Below, in pieces: positions 9,202 to 19,754 of a stretch of DNA of 64,000 nt. The stretch is from Psychrobacter sp. NZS113 (GTDB lineage: Bacteria; Pseudomonadota; Gammaproteobacteria; Pseudomonadales; Moraxellaceae). The position numbers and the translations under genes were made by a program. Numbering within the stretch: position 1 is the first letter of the stretch; each line of letters begins with the position of its first letter. The notes below the pieces were generated by a model. That model was not told where the DNA came from and searched no databases. It saw only the letters and a list, made by a program, of their open reading frames with translations. Where the stretch lies: contig NZ_JADYWL010000010.1 of assembly GCF_015864825.1 (NCBI RefSeq), positions 1 through 64,000 on the forward strand, in the 5' to 3' direction.

Positions 9202-10335
9202 TTAGTCAGCAGTAACTTCAGTATCAGCATGTAAGGTTGTTAAGGCATCTATTAAACGCTCATTCTGCTCTGCTGTACCAACCGTAATACGCAAATACTC
9301 ATTGATACGCGGTTTGTCAAAATGGCGAACGATAATGCCTTGCTCACGTAACGCACTGGCCACAGCACTTGCATTGCCCTCTTTTGGACGTACAAATACA
9401 AAGTTGGCATGTGACGGCAGCACTTTATAATCCAAGGCTACTAGATCCGCTGTGAGTGACTCACGCAAGTCAATAACCTGCTGACGCGTTTTCTCAAAAT
9501 ATTCAACATCTAAGACACTGGCCGTCGCACCCGCTTGCGCTAACTTGTCTAATGGATAGCTATTAAAGCTGTTCTTCATACGGGTCAATGCTTCGATTAA
9601 TGATGCGTTACCGAAGGCCATACCGACACGTAATCCAGCGAGCGAGCGTGACTTTGAAAAGGTCTGCGTCACAAGAATATTGTCATAATCATTGATTAAG
9701 CTTATCGCTGAGACAGTAGTACCTGAGCTATCCGCTTCTATCTGTGCAAAATCGATATAAGCTTCATCAATCACGATCACTGAATTAGAGTGCTCACTAG
9801 CCAACTTACTGATATCTGCAAGCGATAGTAGCAGTCCAGTTGGTGCATTAGGATTGGCAATAATGATACCACTACAAGGCTGACGATACGCATCTGGGCT
9901 GAGACTGAAGTCAGCTTCTAAGGCGATTTGTACCAGTTCGATACCAAAGGTGTGCGCATATACTGGATAGAAACTATAGCTAATATCAGGTGCTAAAACA
10001 GGGCGCTCTTTTAAGAAAAAGCTGGCAAACACTAATGCCAATACTTCATCTGAACCATTACCGACAAATACCTGATTGACATCGAGGTTGTATAACCCTG
10101 CTAGTGCACTACGCAACTCATCAGACTCAGGTGCTGGATATAAGCGCAAATCATCTGCTTGGCGTTCCAACACTTTAGCGATGGCTTGCCCTACTTTTGG
10201 AGAAGGTGGAAATGGGTTTTCATTGGTGTTTAATTTGCATAAATTGTCGTGTTGCGGCTGCTCACCTGGTGTATAAGGTGACAAATTGCGTGCTTTAGAT
10301 GACCAAAGTCTCGTGTCTATCTTTAATTCACTCAT
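9202..10335 (-). CDS. hisC: Histidinol-phosphate aminotransferase
   Basis: PLP-dependent class II aminotransferase converting imidazole-acetol phosphate and glutamate to histidinol phosphate in histidine synthesis. The 377-residue protein shows the fold-type I motifs: KLNTNENPFPPSP at 34-46, NPNAPTG at 161-167, DEAYIDF at 190-196, and the PLP lysine Lys228 in TQTFSKSRSLAGLR. AGGA precedes the ATG. It lies 86 bp downstream of hisD on the same strand, with no terminator between, so hisD-hisC form a transcription unit. Confidence 0.95.
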   Translation of the reverse strand: MSELKIDTRLWSSKARNLSPYTPGEQPQHDNLCKLNTNENPFPPSPKVGQAIAKVLERQADDLRLYPAPESDELRSALAGLYNLDVNQVFVGNGSDEVLALVFASFFLKERPVLAPDISYSFYPVYAHTFGIELVQIALEADFSLSPDAYRQPCSGIIIANPNAPTGLLLSLADISKLASEHSNSVIVIDEAYIDFAQIEADSSGTTVSAISLINDYDNILVTQTFSKSRSLAGLRVGMAFGNASLIEALTRMKNSFNSYPLDKLAQAGATASVLDVEYFEKTRQQVIDLRESLTADLVALDYKVLPSHANFVFVRPKEGNASAVASALREQGIIVRHFDKPRINEYLRITVGTAEQNERLIDALTTLHADTEVTAD

Positions 10336-10421
10336 AAGTTATCCTACTATTAGCCACAAAAATTATTAAAAAATATGTCAAAATAAATGACAAAATTAAA
10401 TTGTACAGTATTCAAAATATA

Positions 10422-11717
10422 TTACTGATAACGATAACGAGCTGAGCGCGCATGGGCATCTAAGTCCTCACGCTGCGCTAAAATATCTGCCGTTTCGGCC
10501 AACGGTTTACTACCCGATTCACTACAATAGATAATAGATGATTTCTTTTGGAAGTCATAGACACCTAGTGGTGAAGAAAAACGCGCGGTACCAGAAGTTG
10601 GCAACACATGGTTAGGACCTGCACAGTAGTCACCAATGGCCTCTGGTGTATGACGGCCCATAAAGATGGCACCAGCGTGACGAATATCATTGAGCAGTTC
10701 ATCAGGATTGTCTACTGACAACTCCAAATGCTCAGGTGCCACCCGATTGATCACTGCAATGCCCTCTTGACGGTCTTTAACTAGAATAAGCGCGCCACGG
10801 TTTTGCAAAGAATCACGAGCGATATCAGCTTTTGGCAATTCTGCCAATGCTTTTTCAATCTCATCAGCGACCTCAGCTAGCTGCTGCTCACTGGTCGTCA
10901 CAAAAATAGCTTGGGCAATACGGTCGTGCTCAGCTTGTGACAATAAATCCATCGCCAACCAATCTGCACGGTCTTGCGCTTCACCTTCTGCATAAACCAA
11001 TACTTCAGAGGGACCTGCAATCATATCGATGCCGACTTGACCGAATACTGCACGTTTGGCAGCCGCCACATACTTGTTTCCCGGCCCCGTAATTTTATCC
11101 ACTGCTGGAATCGTCGCGGTACCATAAGCCAATGCGGCCACAGCTTGTGCACCACCAATAGTAAAGACACGATCAACCTGTGCCAAATGCGCTGCTGCCA
11201 ATACCAATGGGTTTAGTACACCTTTGGGTGCTGGCACCACCATGATGACTTCGGCGACGCCTGCTACTTTAGCAGGAATGGCGTTCATCAATACTGACGA
11301 TGGATAAGAGGCCAGACCACCAGGGACATAAATACCTACACGATCAAGCGGTGTGACTTTTTGACCTAGACGATTGCCTAGCTCATCTTCATATTGCCAC
11401 GTCTCTTGTACTTGGCGCTCATGAAATGTCTGTACCCGTGTTGCCGCTGTCGTCAATGCCGTCTTGACGGTCTCATCAAGATTGGCAAATGCCTCAGCAA
11501 GTGATTCTTTGGATAGCTCTAGCTCTTGCATCGTCGTCGCTGGATGCTGATCAAATTGCTGAGTCAAGGCTAGCACCACACTATCGCCCTCATGGCGTAC
11601 TTGCGCGATGATGTCATCAACGGTCTTTAACAAGTCGGCATCATTAACGGTTTCAAAAGCAAGCAGCTCTGTTAATTGACTGTCAAAATCGGCATCTTGA
11701 GTACTTAGTTGGCGCAT
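10422..11717 (-). CDS. hisD: Histidinol dehydrogenase
   Basis: Zinc- and NAD-dependent four-electron dehydrogenase making histidine from histidinol, the last step of the pathway. The 431-residue protein has family signatures: VPGGLASYPSSVLMNAIPA, KITGPGNKYVAAAKR, IAGPSEVLV and the PEHLEL motif. AGG-containing ribosome-binding sequence precedes the ATG. It is followed by hisC. A large hairpin with a T-run lies upstream between it and hisG, suggesting hisDC has its own promoter or is controlled by termination. Confidence 0.97.
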   Translation of the reverse strand: MRQLSTQDADFDSQLTELLAFETVNDADLLKTVDDIIAQVRHEGDSVVLALTQQFDQHPATTMQELELSKESLAEAFANLDETVKTALTTAATRVQTFHERQVQETWQYEDELGNRLGQKVTPLDRVGIYVPGGLASYPSSVLMNAIPAKVAGVAEVIMVVPAPKGVLNPLVLAAAHLAQVDRVFTIGGAQAVAALAYGTATIPAVDKITGPGNKYVAAAKRAVFGQVGIDMIAGPSEVLVYAEGEAQDRADWLAMDLLSQAEHDRIAQAIFVTTSEQQLAEVADEIEKALAELPKADIARDSLQNRGALILVKDRQEGIAVINRVAPEHLELSVDNPDELLNDIRHAGAIFMGRHTPEAIGDYCAGPNHVLPTSGTARFSSPLGVYDFQKKSSIIYCSESGSKPLAETADILAQREDLDAHARSARYRYQ

Positions 11718-11840
11718 GACCTAATCCTATGGCTGAAATTAATAATGTAATGGTAGCGTGTATTGAATATTAACAATAATTTGATGCCTTATACATCAGA
11801 TTATACTGGGCTTTTATTCTCTGACAAGCAAAGATGAAAA

Positions 11841-11885
11841 AACCAGTTTAGCACGCTATATCTATCATAGAGCACTAAACTGGTT
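11841..11885 (-). terminator. Long hairpin terminator between hisG and hisD
   Basis: AACCAGTTTAG (11841-11851) pairs perfectly with CTAAACTGGTT (11875-11885), and the enclosed segment adds a partly paired stem (GCTATAT/ATAGAGC). On the minus strand it is followed by a T-rich tract. It lies 48 bp after the hisG stop and 124 bp before hisD, so it should end or attenuate transcription from hisG. Confidence 0.75.
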
Positions 11886-11933
11886 TAAAAATTTGCATAA
11901 CCATGCTTTATATTACCAATGATTGCCAGTGAC

Positions 11934-12629
11934 TTACGATGCACTAGCAATACTGTTTTTAAAGCTATCTAAAATCGGCTCAAGTAGCGCGAATTTACGC
12001 TTATAGCTGACTTGATTGACGATAAGACGAGATGAGACATCACAAATGTGATCACGAGCTTCAAGCCCATTCGCACGTAAGGTATTGCCAGTATCGACCA
12101 CATCCACAATCAAATCGCCTAGGCCGACCAATGGGGCAAGTTCCATCGAGCCGTACAGCTTAATGACATCTACTTGCTGACCTTGGCTAGCAAAGTAGGC
12201 ACGTGCCACATTGACATATTTGGTGGCGATACGTAGGCGACGATTTGGCAATGGCGCGTCTTTTACGCCAGCAGTCATCAGCTTACATTGAGCAATTTGC
12301 AAATCCAACAATTCATAAACATGATTGGCACCATGCTCAAGCAAAACGTCTTTACCTGCCACACCAAAATCAGCTGCACCGTGTTCTACATAGGTCGGCA
12401 CATCGCTGGCACGCAAAATCAATACACGCACATTGGGATTTGAGGTTGGGAAAATAAGCTTGCGTGAGGCTTCAGGGTCTTCTAATAGCTCAACGCCAGC
12501 TGCGCGTAGCAGTGGCATGGTTTCTTCTAGAATACGGCCTTTTGATAATGCCAATGTTAAGCCTGAAAACTCATCATTTACTTCGTTTAATACACCGCTA
12601 GTTGGTAAGGCTTTGGTTGCTTCAGTCAT
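11934..12629 (-). CDS. hisG: ATP phosphoribosyltransferase, short-form catalytic subunit
   Basis: Catalyses the first and committed step of histidine synthesis, joining ATP and PRPP. At 231 residues from the ATG chosen here it is the short HisG_S form. That form lacks the C-terminal ACT-like regulatory domain and works as a hetero-octamer with HisZ, which is not in this window. Motifs include [10 protein letters not shown] near the start, [12 protein letters not shown] and the PRPP-binding stretch [22 protein letters not shown] 36 bp upstream would add 12 residues, but the ATG with GGATA upstream fits family starts better. It lies downstream of murA, a common Moraxellaceae order. Confidence 0.93.
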   Translation of the reverse strand: MTEATKALPTSGVLNEVNDEFSGLTLALSKGRILEETMPLLRAAGVELLEDPEASRKLIFPTSNPNVRVLILRASDVPTYVEHGAADFGVAGKDVLLEHGANHVYELLDLQIAQCKLMTAGVKDAPLPNRRLRIATKYVNVARAYFASQGQQVDVIKLYGSMELAPLVGLGDLIVDVVDTGNTLRANGLEARDHICDVSSRLIVNQVSYKRKFALLEPILDSFKNSIASAS

Positions 12630-12657
12630 AATGACATCGTATCCATGTACAGTTGAC

Positions 12658-12680
12658 AGCCCCACTGAAAGGGGCTTTTA
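12658..12680 (+). terminator. Short hairpin between murA and hisG
   Basis: AGCCCC (12658-12663) pairs with GGGGCT (12671-12676) over a 7-base loop, followed on the plus strand by TTTTAG. No plus-strand gene ends here. On the minus strand it lies in the murA-hisG spacer, where it might affect read-through or hisG translation. Confidence 0.4.
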
Positions 12681-12760
12681 GTTGTATATTAATAAGCTTT
12701 TCGTGATAACACCAATCACATCCGTAATGGATGGACTGATGCTGGATAAGCCAGTTAATA

Positions 12761-14041
<1,281 letters not shown>

Positions 14042-14080
14042 CTAGCGATGAGTGTAAAAAATGGTGAAAATTAAACTTAT

Positions 14081-14104
14081 AACCAACCACCTAAATGGTT
14101 GGTT
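14081..14104 (-). terminator. Perfect 9-bp hairpin between ibaG and murA
   Basis: AACCAACCA and TGGTTGGTT pair perfectly over a 6-base loop. The tail on the minus strand is AT-rich but not a clean T-run, so it may be a weak terminator or an mRNA-protecting structure in the murA leader. Confidence 0.45.
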
Positions 14105-14132
14105 TAAAATGTTCAATCATATATAGAACAGT

Positions 14133-14384
14133 TTAGCCTTTTGACTGGATATCCCACTCAGTAGGCGTTAATGCTTGAATATTGAGCGCATGAATATCGC
14201 CACTCGCAATCTTATCATTGACCAATGCATAAATCGCTTGTTGACGTTGAACGGCACGCTTGCCCTCAAAACTGGCATCAACCACACGTACATCAAACTT
14301 ATTACCTTGATTGGCAGCTTGAATAAAAGCGTCTGGGAAGTGTGTTTGTAAAAAGGCAATCAGATCGTCAGCGTTCATGCTCAT
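14133..14384 (-). CDS. ibaG: BolA/IbaG family iron-sulfur metabolism protein
   Basis: Small 83-residue BolA-fold protein. Family members partner monothiol glutaredoxins and take part in iron-sulfur cluster handling; IbaG in E. coli is also linked to acid stress. The central FDVRVVDASFEGKRAVQRQQ region matches the class II KH-like fold, with the family FxGxxxxxRH-type segment in variant form. AGGA is well placed before the ATG. The position immediately upstream of murA is the conserved location of ibaG (formerly yrbA), which supports the name. Confidence 0.88.
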   Translation of the reverse strand: MSMNADDLIAFLQTHFPDAFIQAANQGNKFDVRVVDASFEGKRAVQRQQAIYALVNDKIASGDIHALNIQALTPTEWDIQSKG

Positions 14385-14552
14385 AGAATATCCTGTTGAT
14401 AGCGGTAAAAAAGGGTTTTATTTTGAATGCAGGTATTATAACAAGAGTTTGAACATCTTACAGCACTGTCTGTGCATAAGAAAATCTGAACTATATATAC
14501 AATACCTACATAGCAATGAAAGCAGCCATGACTTAGTAATCAGTACTTGAAA

Positions 14553-15563
14553 CTACTTCAGCTCTTTATCTAGATAGGTCAGCACTTGCGAGCGCACATC
14601 GTTCAACCAACGCAATGGTGGTGCCATCGCACCGATACTAGTGGCATGGCTTGCGCCTTCGATAACACCGTTTTCAACTCTTGCACCATAATCTTTAAGT
14701 GCTTTGGTCATATTAATGGTATTGGTATCATAGACAATCTTGTCATTTTCAGCAGTCAATAATAGATAAGGCGGCTGCTCACCCTTTAACTGTCTGTCGG
14801 GCATGACTTGGTCAGGAGTTGCATCGGCAGGAAAAGCAATAGCGCTATCAAACTTCCTAAAGTCATAGCTATAAGGACCTGCGATACCAACCACCGCTTT
14901 GATATCTTTTGGTTTGATACCATAAGGTGCTAAGAAATCTTCGTTAGACACTGCTGCTACAGCATTAAACGCACCAGCCGATTGTCCCATGACAGCCATT
15001 CGCTGAGGATCTGCATGCAAACTTTTGGCATTGTCATAGCTCCATGCAATCGCTTTTGCCGTGTCTTTTACATAATCAGGATATGGGTGTTCGGGTGCCT
15101 TTCGATAGTTAATCACTGCGGTCACGTAGCCTGCTTTTGCCAGACTCTTACCGACGAAAGCATAGTCTTCTTTGGTACCGTTTTCCCATGAGCCACCATA
15201 GACGAACACGACCATCGGATAAGTATCGTTAATCGCGGTTTGAGCTTTCATTGCTTGTGCCAAAGGCTTGGGATAATAAACATCTAAATCTTGTGAGGGC
15301 TCATCACCGTAGAGGATGTCTTTACTAACGCCAACACCGCCACTCGATGTAATGCCATTGACGATAGCTAGCGGGGATACAGCTTGTGCACTCTGTGATG
15401 CTAGCGCGATACCACCTATTGCTAGCACTGCGGTTAATCCCGCACCTGTAAATTTGAGCGTGCGTGGCTTTTTATAGGACGCTTTGCTATTAGAGGCTTG
15501 TTCATTGAATGTATTGCTATGGCTGTTTGCGCTCTGTTGTGCGTGTTTCTCGAAATTCTTCAT
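14553..15563 (-). CDS. Alpha/beta hydrolase, esterase/carboxylesterase-like, membrane-anchored or secreted
   Basis: Predicted serine hydrolase of 336 residues. A polar N-terminus of about 35 residues precedes a hydrophobic segment (about 40-62) ending ASQSAQA, which could act as an uncleaved anchor or late signal peptide, placing the enzyme in the periplasm. The nucleophile elbow is GQSAG with Ser195. The oxyanion region reads YGGSW (122-126), where HGGxW is more usual, so His is replaced by Tyr. The likely acid and base are in LLLTAENDKIV and GASHATS near the C-terminus. The substrate is unknown; an esterase on acyl esters or carbamates is most likely. It appears monocistronic. Confidence 0.8.
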   Translation of the reverse strand: MKNFEKHAQQSANSHSNTFNEQASNSKASYKKPRTLKFTGAGLTAVLAIGGIALASQSAQAVSPLAIVNGITSSGGVGVSKDILYGDEPSQDLDVYYPKPLAQAMKAQTAINDTYPMVVFVYGGSWENGTKEDYAFVGKSLAKAGYVTAVINYRKAPEHPYPDYVKDTAKAIAWSYDNAKSLHADPQRMAVMGQSAGAFNAVAAVSNEDFLAPYGIKPKDIKAVVGIAGPYSYDFRKFDSAIAFPADATPDQVMPDRQLKGEQPPYLLLTAENDKIVYDTNTINMTKALKDYGARVENGVIEGASHATSIGAMAPPLRWLNDVRSQVLTYLDKELK

Positions 15564-15846
15564 TTACCAGTATCCCTCTTATATTCATAAACAATGATAA
15601 GCACTATTACAGCCTCTTTATAAAATGCCATTCACTAAAATTACCATTATTTATTAAGAGTACCATTTATTATTTGGCGGGCTGTTCTATTGCTGACTGT
15701 CTATATACTACTGGTTCACTAAGGATTTATCGTGTTTTTCCTGTTAGTACTGTTTAGTCTTCTTGTCATTAAAATCCAATCACTTAACAGCCATCACTTA
15801 TCTATCTGATTCGTAAATTCTGATTCGTAAATAATGGCGATGGCTA

Positions 15847-16662
15847 CTACTGTCCCTGATACAGATCGATATAAGGACTCGATTGTGGCTGCTCACCTGT
15901 TGTGCCCTCTTCTGTCACTATAACTGGCGTTGCTGTACGAGTACTATCAATGTTAGCAACAGCGCCTTCAACGACTGGTGTTGAATCAGCATTGCCCAAA
16001 TTGTTGTCAGTCATAATATCGTCTTCGTTTATCTTCACCCCTCTATCGTCTACAACCGTCGTAAGCAATACCAGTTCCGTCACACCGACCGTCGTGTTGG
16101 CAATATCAATGAGATTACTCTGTTGAGTGGGTGTCATACGTCCCATAATATAAACCACACCGTTATCGCTCACTGCCTTAATCTGTGAAGAACTAACACC
16201 ATCACTAGCGGCCACTTTTGCTAACAGTTTGGAAGTAATATAACCATCCTGCACGGTAGAGCTATAACCTTTTGAGGCACTGACGTTCAATTCGTTATAA
16301 ACGCGGCGTACATCAGGCATAGAGCTGACGACTTTTTCTATTTCTGTTTTGATGGCTTCAGTAGGCACTTCACCTGTCAATAGCACTTCACTGTTAAAGC
16401 TATCAATGTCCATACGGCTGGTTTGTTGCAGGTTTTCTTGTAATCCATAGACATTGATTTTGGCAGTGTGTTCGATACTGCGATCAAGCAGACGTTGCGG
16501 AATAGTGCGCTCTGTCATCGGCACACCGTACGTGCCTTCTGTGCTATTGGTCAGGTAGTTGGTCGTACAGCCAGTAACAGCGATACTAGACAGTAATATC
16601 ATGCCAATCGCTGTACGATGTGATGAGCCAAAAATAGCAGTGCGCAGATGCATCCGTGTCAT
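15847..16662 (-). CDS. dolP: BON-domain outer-membrane lipoprotein, DolP-like
   Basis: The 271-residue precursor has an N-terminal signal with lipobox VTGC, so Cys32 is the predicted lipidated residue. Two BON domains follow (roughly 60-125 and 135-210), as in DolP (YraP), which supports outer-membrane integrity and BAM function in E. coli. After them comes an acidic, low-complexity tail of about 50 residues not typical of E. coli DolP. GAGG precedes the ATG. yraN and rsmI are the next genes upstream, the same neighbourhood as in E. coli, which supports the assignment. A MITE-like element lies about 75 bp upstream of its start. Confidence 0.82.
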   Translation of the reverse strand: MTRMHLRTAIFGSSHRTAIGMILLSSIAVTGCTTNYLTNSTEGTYGVPMTERTIPQRLLDRSIEHTAKINVYGLQENLQQTSRMDIDSFNSEVLLTGEVPTEAIKTEIEKVVSSMPDVRRVYNELNVSASKGYSSTVQDGYITSKLLAKVAASDGVSSSQIKAVSDNGVVYIMGRMTPTQQSNLIDIANTTVGVTELVLLTTVVDDRGVKINEDDIMTDNNLGNADSTPVVEGAVANIDSTRTATPVIVTEEGTTGEQPQSSPYIDLYQGQ

Positions 16663-16735
16663 GATTTACCTCTTAGAACATGATTGTGACAATTATATAA
16701 ATTTAATGGGTTGAGCAATTTCAATCTAACGGCTT

Positions 16736-16911
16736 TTAGGGCGTGTCATCAATTAGATTGTGAGGCTTAAAATGAGAAAAATTGTAGATAAACAAGGAAG
16801 AAATTGCCGTGAATATGTACATATTGGCAAAATTTCTAACGATGTTTAGCAAAATTTAGCCATTTTAAGACCACTAAATGTATTAATCCGCTAATTGATG
16901 ACACGCTCTAA
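16736..16911. mobile_element. Putative MITE (176 bp, 21-bp terminal inverted repeats)
   Basis: The ends at 16736-16756 and 16891-16911 are inverted copies of 21 bp with one mismatch, sharing TTAG, one variable base, then GCGTGTCATCAATTAG. A second inverted pair (CTTAAAATG at 16766, CATTTTAAG at 16861) and a central palindrome AATATGTACATATT (16812-16825) make the whole element an imperfect palindrome. It has no transposase. Such short, non-coding palindromic elements are moved in trans by a related insertion sequence; the parent cannot be named from this window. It sits in the promoter region of the DolP-like gene. Confidence 0.75.
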
Positions 16912-16965
16912 CATAGCTACTTATAACAACTTGTAATACAGCTACTTATAACATAGCTACTTTAC
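16908..16965. repeat. Short repeats of TAGCTACTT sequence next to the MITE
   Basis: AGCTACTTATAACA occurs at about 16915-16928 and 16940-16953, and AACATAGCTACTT at 16910-16922 and 16950-16962. The array abuts the right end of the MITE, so it may reflect slippage or repair at the insertion. Confidence 0.55.
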
Positions 16966-17077
16966 TGAATTTTTGCTGGTGGCGGTTATGTTTTTAGTAA
17001 CGATAGCTTGATACCAAATTCTATGTGCTGTTTCATTGGGTCTATCCATTGTTTAGCTAGACCGCTTCTATATATGG

Positions 17078-17515
17078 TCACCATGCATCTGCTACGAAGG
17101 CACCCTGAAACCATTCTGGTTGAATGTCTACCTGCTGGCTTGTTTGGCTTACATTGCTAGCCGTATTATAAGCAATCACATCAAACCGGCATTCATAATC
17201 GCTATATTCAGGATGCTGCTGCAAAAAATAGCGAGCGGTATTGATAACTTTGCGTTGCTTACTCGCTGTCACGCTAATGGCTGCATCGCCAAATTCTGAC
17301 TGCTTGCGTTGGCGAACTTCGATGAATACCAACGTTGACCACGCCTGTCCTATTTCCATCATGACCAAATCTAGCTCGCCCACTTTTGGCTGCTGCCAAT
17401 TTTGCGTAATCAGCCTTAATCCTTGTGCCAGTAAAAACTCACACGCGTGCTGCTCAAACAGGCTGCCTTGGCGCTGTTTTGGTGAAGTGAGTGTCAAAGG
17501 TTTATGGTTCGCCAT
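17078..17515 (-). CDS. yraN: YraN family protein (UPF0102), endonuclease-like fold
   Basis: Small conserved protein of 145 residues from the start chosen. It has the restriction-endonuclease-like pattern GELDLVM...FIEVRQRK...FGDAAISVTASKQRKV, with Glu, Asp and Glu/Gln-x-Lys-type residues. YraN has no established cellular role; the fold suggests DNA binding or cleavage. The start is uncertain: an ATG at 17563 would add 16 residues, and neither start has a clear ribosome-binding site. It is divergent from rsmI, a usual neighbour. Confidence 0.85.
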   Translation of the reverse strand: MANHKPLTLTSPKQRQGSLFEQHACEFLLAQGLRLITQNWQQPKVGELDLVMMEIGQAWSTLVFIEVRQRKQSEFGDAAISVTASKQRKVINTARYFLQQHPEYSDYECRFDVIAYNTASNVSQTSQQVDIQPEWFQGAFVADAW

Positions 17516-17697
17516 GATGTCGATTGGTCTGGTTAACATTTCAGAATTATCATAGCACATCATGCTAAACTAACCACTTTCGCACGCCCTAGCTATGTCA
17601 TTGACAGATATTTACTCACTCATTATTTGACTGAAAAATACAATAGATGATGATATGGGCAACCGTGCCATATTCTTTTTAACGATCCGAGGTTTTC

Positions 17698-18654
17698 ATG
17701 TCTACCCCTACCGCGATGCCAGCTTGTCTATATATCGTTGCCACGCCGATTGGTAATCTTAGCGACATGACGCCGCATGCGATTGACGTCCTAAAGCAAG
17801 TCGCCATCATTGCCTGTGAAGACACCCGTACCTCAGGCAAGCTATTATCACACTTTGGTATTGATACCAAAGGCAGTAAAACCGACGATACAAAAACTAC
17901 ATCTAGTCATAATGAAAACAGTGGTGCCGAAGATACGGATACCACCTCAAAGCAAAAAGGCCACAATAAGCTGTGGGCGTATCATGAGCATAATAGCGCG
18001 ATTCAAACACCGAAGATTATTGAGATGATTGAGCAAGGTCATTCAGTCGCTTTGATTAGTGATGCTGGGACGCCATTAGTCAGCGACCCGGGTTATCAAT
18101 TGGTACAAGCAGCACATGCTGCTGGCGTCGCCGTATCCCCTATCGTTGGTGCCTCTGCTGCCATCGCTGCACTGTCAGTCGCAGGATTGCCATCAGATCG
18201 CTTTAGCTTTATTGGTTTTTTGCCAGCAAAAACACATGGTCGCCAAAAACAGCTCGCTGCCCTAAACTCACGTACTGAGACGTTGATATTTTATGAAGCA
18301 CCGCATCGTATTATCACCAGCTTAGAAGATATGGCAACGATATTTGGTGCAGATCGCGAAGTCGCTTTTTGCCGTGAATTAACCAAAACCTTTGAGACAG
18401 TACGTAAGAGTACACTTGGCGAGTTGGTTGAGTTTGTCAAAGCAGATGACAATCAACAACGCGGTGAAATAGTCGTAGTGGTCGCTGGCGTGAATGTAGC
18501 TCAGGATTCAGACGATATCACTATCCATGACAAATTACTGCAAAGACTGTTAGAGGATTTATCGGTCAAAAAAGCCGCTGCATTGGGCTCTGATATCACA
18601 GGCGTCAAAAAGAATGCGTTATATCAACGCCTACTTGAACTACAGGCTGAATAA
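17698..18654 (+). CDS. rsmI: 16S rRNA (cytidine(1402)-2'-O)-methyltransferase
   Basis: SAM-dependent enzyme that 2'-O-methylates C1402 in the decoding centre of 16S rRNA. The N-terminus LYIVATPIGNLSDMTPHAIDVL and the motifs EDTRTSGKLLSHFGI, ALISDAGTPLVSDPG and FYEAPHRI are those of the tetrapyrrole-methylase-fold family. At 318 residues it is about 30 longer than E. coli RsmI; the excess lies at 57-91, a Ser/Thr/Asp/Asn/Gln/Lys-rich insert between two core motifs. GAGG lies before the ATG. It is followed 51 bp later by the PfkB kinase gene on the same strand. Confidence 0.94.
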   Translation: MSTPTAMPACLYIVATPIGNLSDMTPHAIDVLKQVAIIACEDTRTSGKLLSHFGIDTKGSKTDDTKTTSSHNENSGAEDTDTTSKQKGHNKLWAYHEHNSAIQTPKIIEMIEQGHSVALISDAGTPLVSDPGYQLVQAAHAAGVAVSPIVGASAAIAALSVAGLPSDRFSFIGFLPAKTHGRQKQLAALNSRTETLIFYEAPHRIITSLEDMATIFGADREVAFCRELTKTFETVRKSTLGELVEFVKADDNQQRGEIVVVVAGVNVAQDSDDITIHDKLLQRLLEDLSVKKAAALGSDITGVKKNALYQRLLELQAE

Positions 18655-18705
18655 CTTTTAAATATAAAAATGTGTGTTTATCACTTAATTGAGGAGAAGT
18701 AAGCA

Positions 18706-19725
18706 ATGTACGATGTAATGGCGATAGGGAATGCGTTGGTTGATCACGAATATGTGCTGTCTGATGCAGCATTAGCTGAGACGGAGCTGACCAAAGGTCA
18801 TATGACGCTGGCTGGTATCGAAGAACAACAACAATTACTCGCATATTTCAAACTTGCTAACATTGACCCGTCAAAACAAGCAGGCGGTGGCTCAGCTGCT
18901 AATGCGATGTATACCTTTGCCAGCCTAGGTGGTAAGCCTTTTTATGCGTGCCGTGTCGGTGATGATGATCAAGGAGCGTTTTACCTCAGAGACTTACACG
19001 AAGCAGGCGTCGCAACCTCTGATAAATCTATCCATGCAGGCGGTGTGACCGGCTCATGCGTAGTTGCCGTCACCGAAGATGGCGAGCGTACCATGCAGAC
19101 TTATCTTGGTACCTCAAGTGAGATTGTCGCCAACAATGTCGATTTTGATGCGTTGACGCAAGCAGACTGGCTATATCTAGAAGGCTATCTGGCGATGTCT
19201 GAGAGCATCCAACCCGCGATGACTCAATTACGTCAACAAGCCGGTATTCATAATGCGAAAATCGCGGTGAGCTTTGCTGATCCTGCGGTGGTGCAGTTTG
19301 CCAAAGATGGCTTACTCAATATGCTAGGCAATAAAGTTGAAGTAATATTCTGTAATAGCGAAGAAGCCAAGCTATTTACGGATAAAAAACAAGTCAAAGC
19401 CGCCGCACGTGCGCTACTTGAGTACTGTCACACAGCAGTAGTGACAGATGGCCCTAATGGTGCGACTATCGCCCATAAACTTAATGACAAATCAGAGATT
19501 GAAATTTATGAAGTTGCTACACCTGTGGTAGCAAACGTTATAGATACCAATGGTGCAGGTGATAACTATTCGGGTGCATTCTTGTATGCGTTATCGCAGC
19601 ATTATAGCTTGCCAGAATGTGGTCGACTTGCCAGCGAAATATCAGCACAAGTTATCCAGCAATTTGGACCAAGATTAGATTCACAAGATTATAGAGATAT
19701 TGCTCAGCGTGTATTATCAGCATGA
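18706..19725 (+). CDS. PfkB-family adenosine-type sugar/nucleoside kinase
   Basis: The 339-residue protein has the PfkB fold: an early GNALVDHEY substrate-binding region, GGGSAANAMYTFASLGG at about 63-79, and the C-terminal signature DTNGAGDNYSGAFLY, with the catalytic Asp in GAGD. It resembles bacterial proteins annotated as adenosine kinase, which return adenosine to AMP, but specificity for adenosine, inosine/guanosine or a sugar cannot be fixed by eye. GAGGAG precedes the ATG. It is probably co-transcribed with rsmI, and a strong bidirectional terminator follows. Confidence 0.85.
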   Translation: MYDVMAIGNALVDHEYVLSDAALAETELTKGHMTLAGIEEQQQLLAYFKLANIDPSKQAGGGSAANAMYTFASLGGKPFYACRVGDDDQGAFYLRDLHEAGVATSDKSIHAGGVTGSCVVAVTEDGERTMQTYLGTSSEIVANNVDFDALTQADWLYLEGYLAMSESIQPAMTQLRQQAGIHNAKIAVSFADPAVVQFAKDGLLNMLGNKVEVIFCNSEEAKLFTDKKQVKAAARALLEYCHTAVVTDGPNGATIAHKLNDKSEIEIYEVATPVVANVIDTNGAGDNYSGAFLYALSQHYSLPECGRLASEISAQVIQQFGPRLDSQDYRDIAQRVLSA

Positions 19726-19754
19726 TATAAATAGACGTTTTTGATGCTAATAAG

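Larger units (their letters stand above)
16663..17077. other. dolP-yraN spacer containing a MITE-like element
   Basis: The 415-bp gap contains the 176-bp inverted-repeat element (16736-16911) and, directly after it, short repeated TAGCTACTTATAACA-type sequence. No coding region is apparent. Confidence 0.7.

Noticed and set aside
15580..15610. Fur-box-like ACAATGATAAGCACTATTAC upstream of the esterase gene
   Set aside because: Too many mismatches to the 19-bp Fur consensus.
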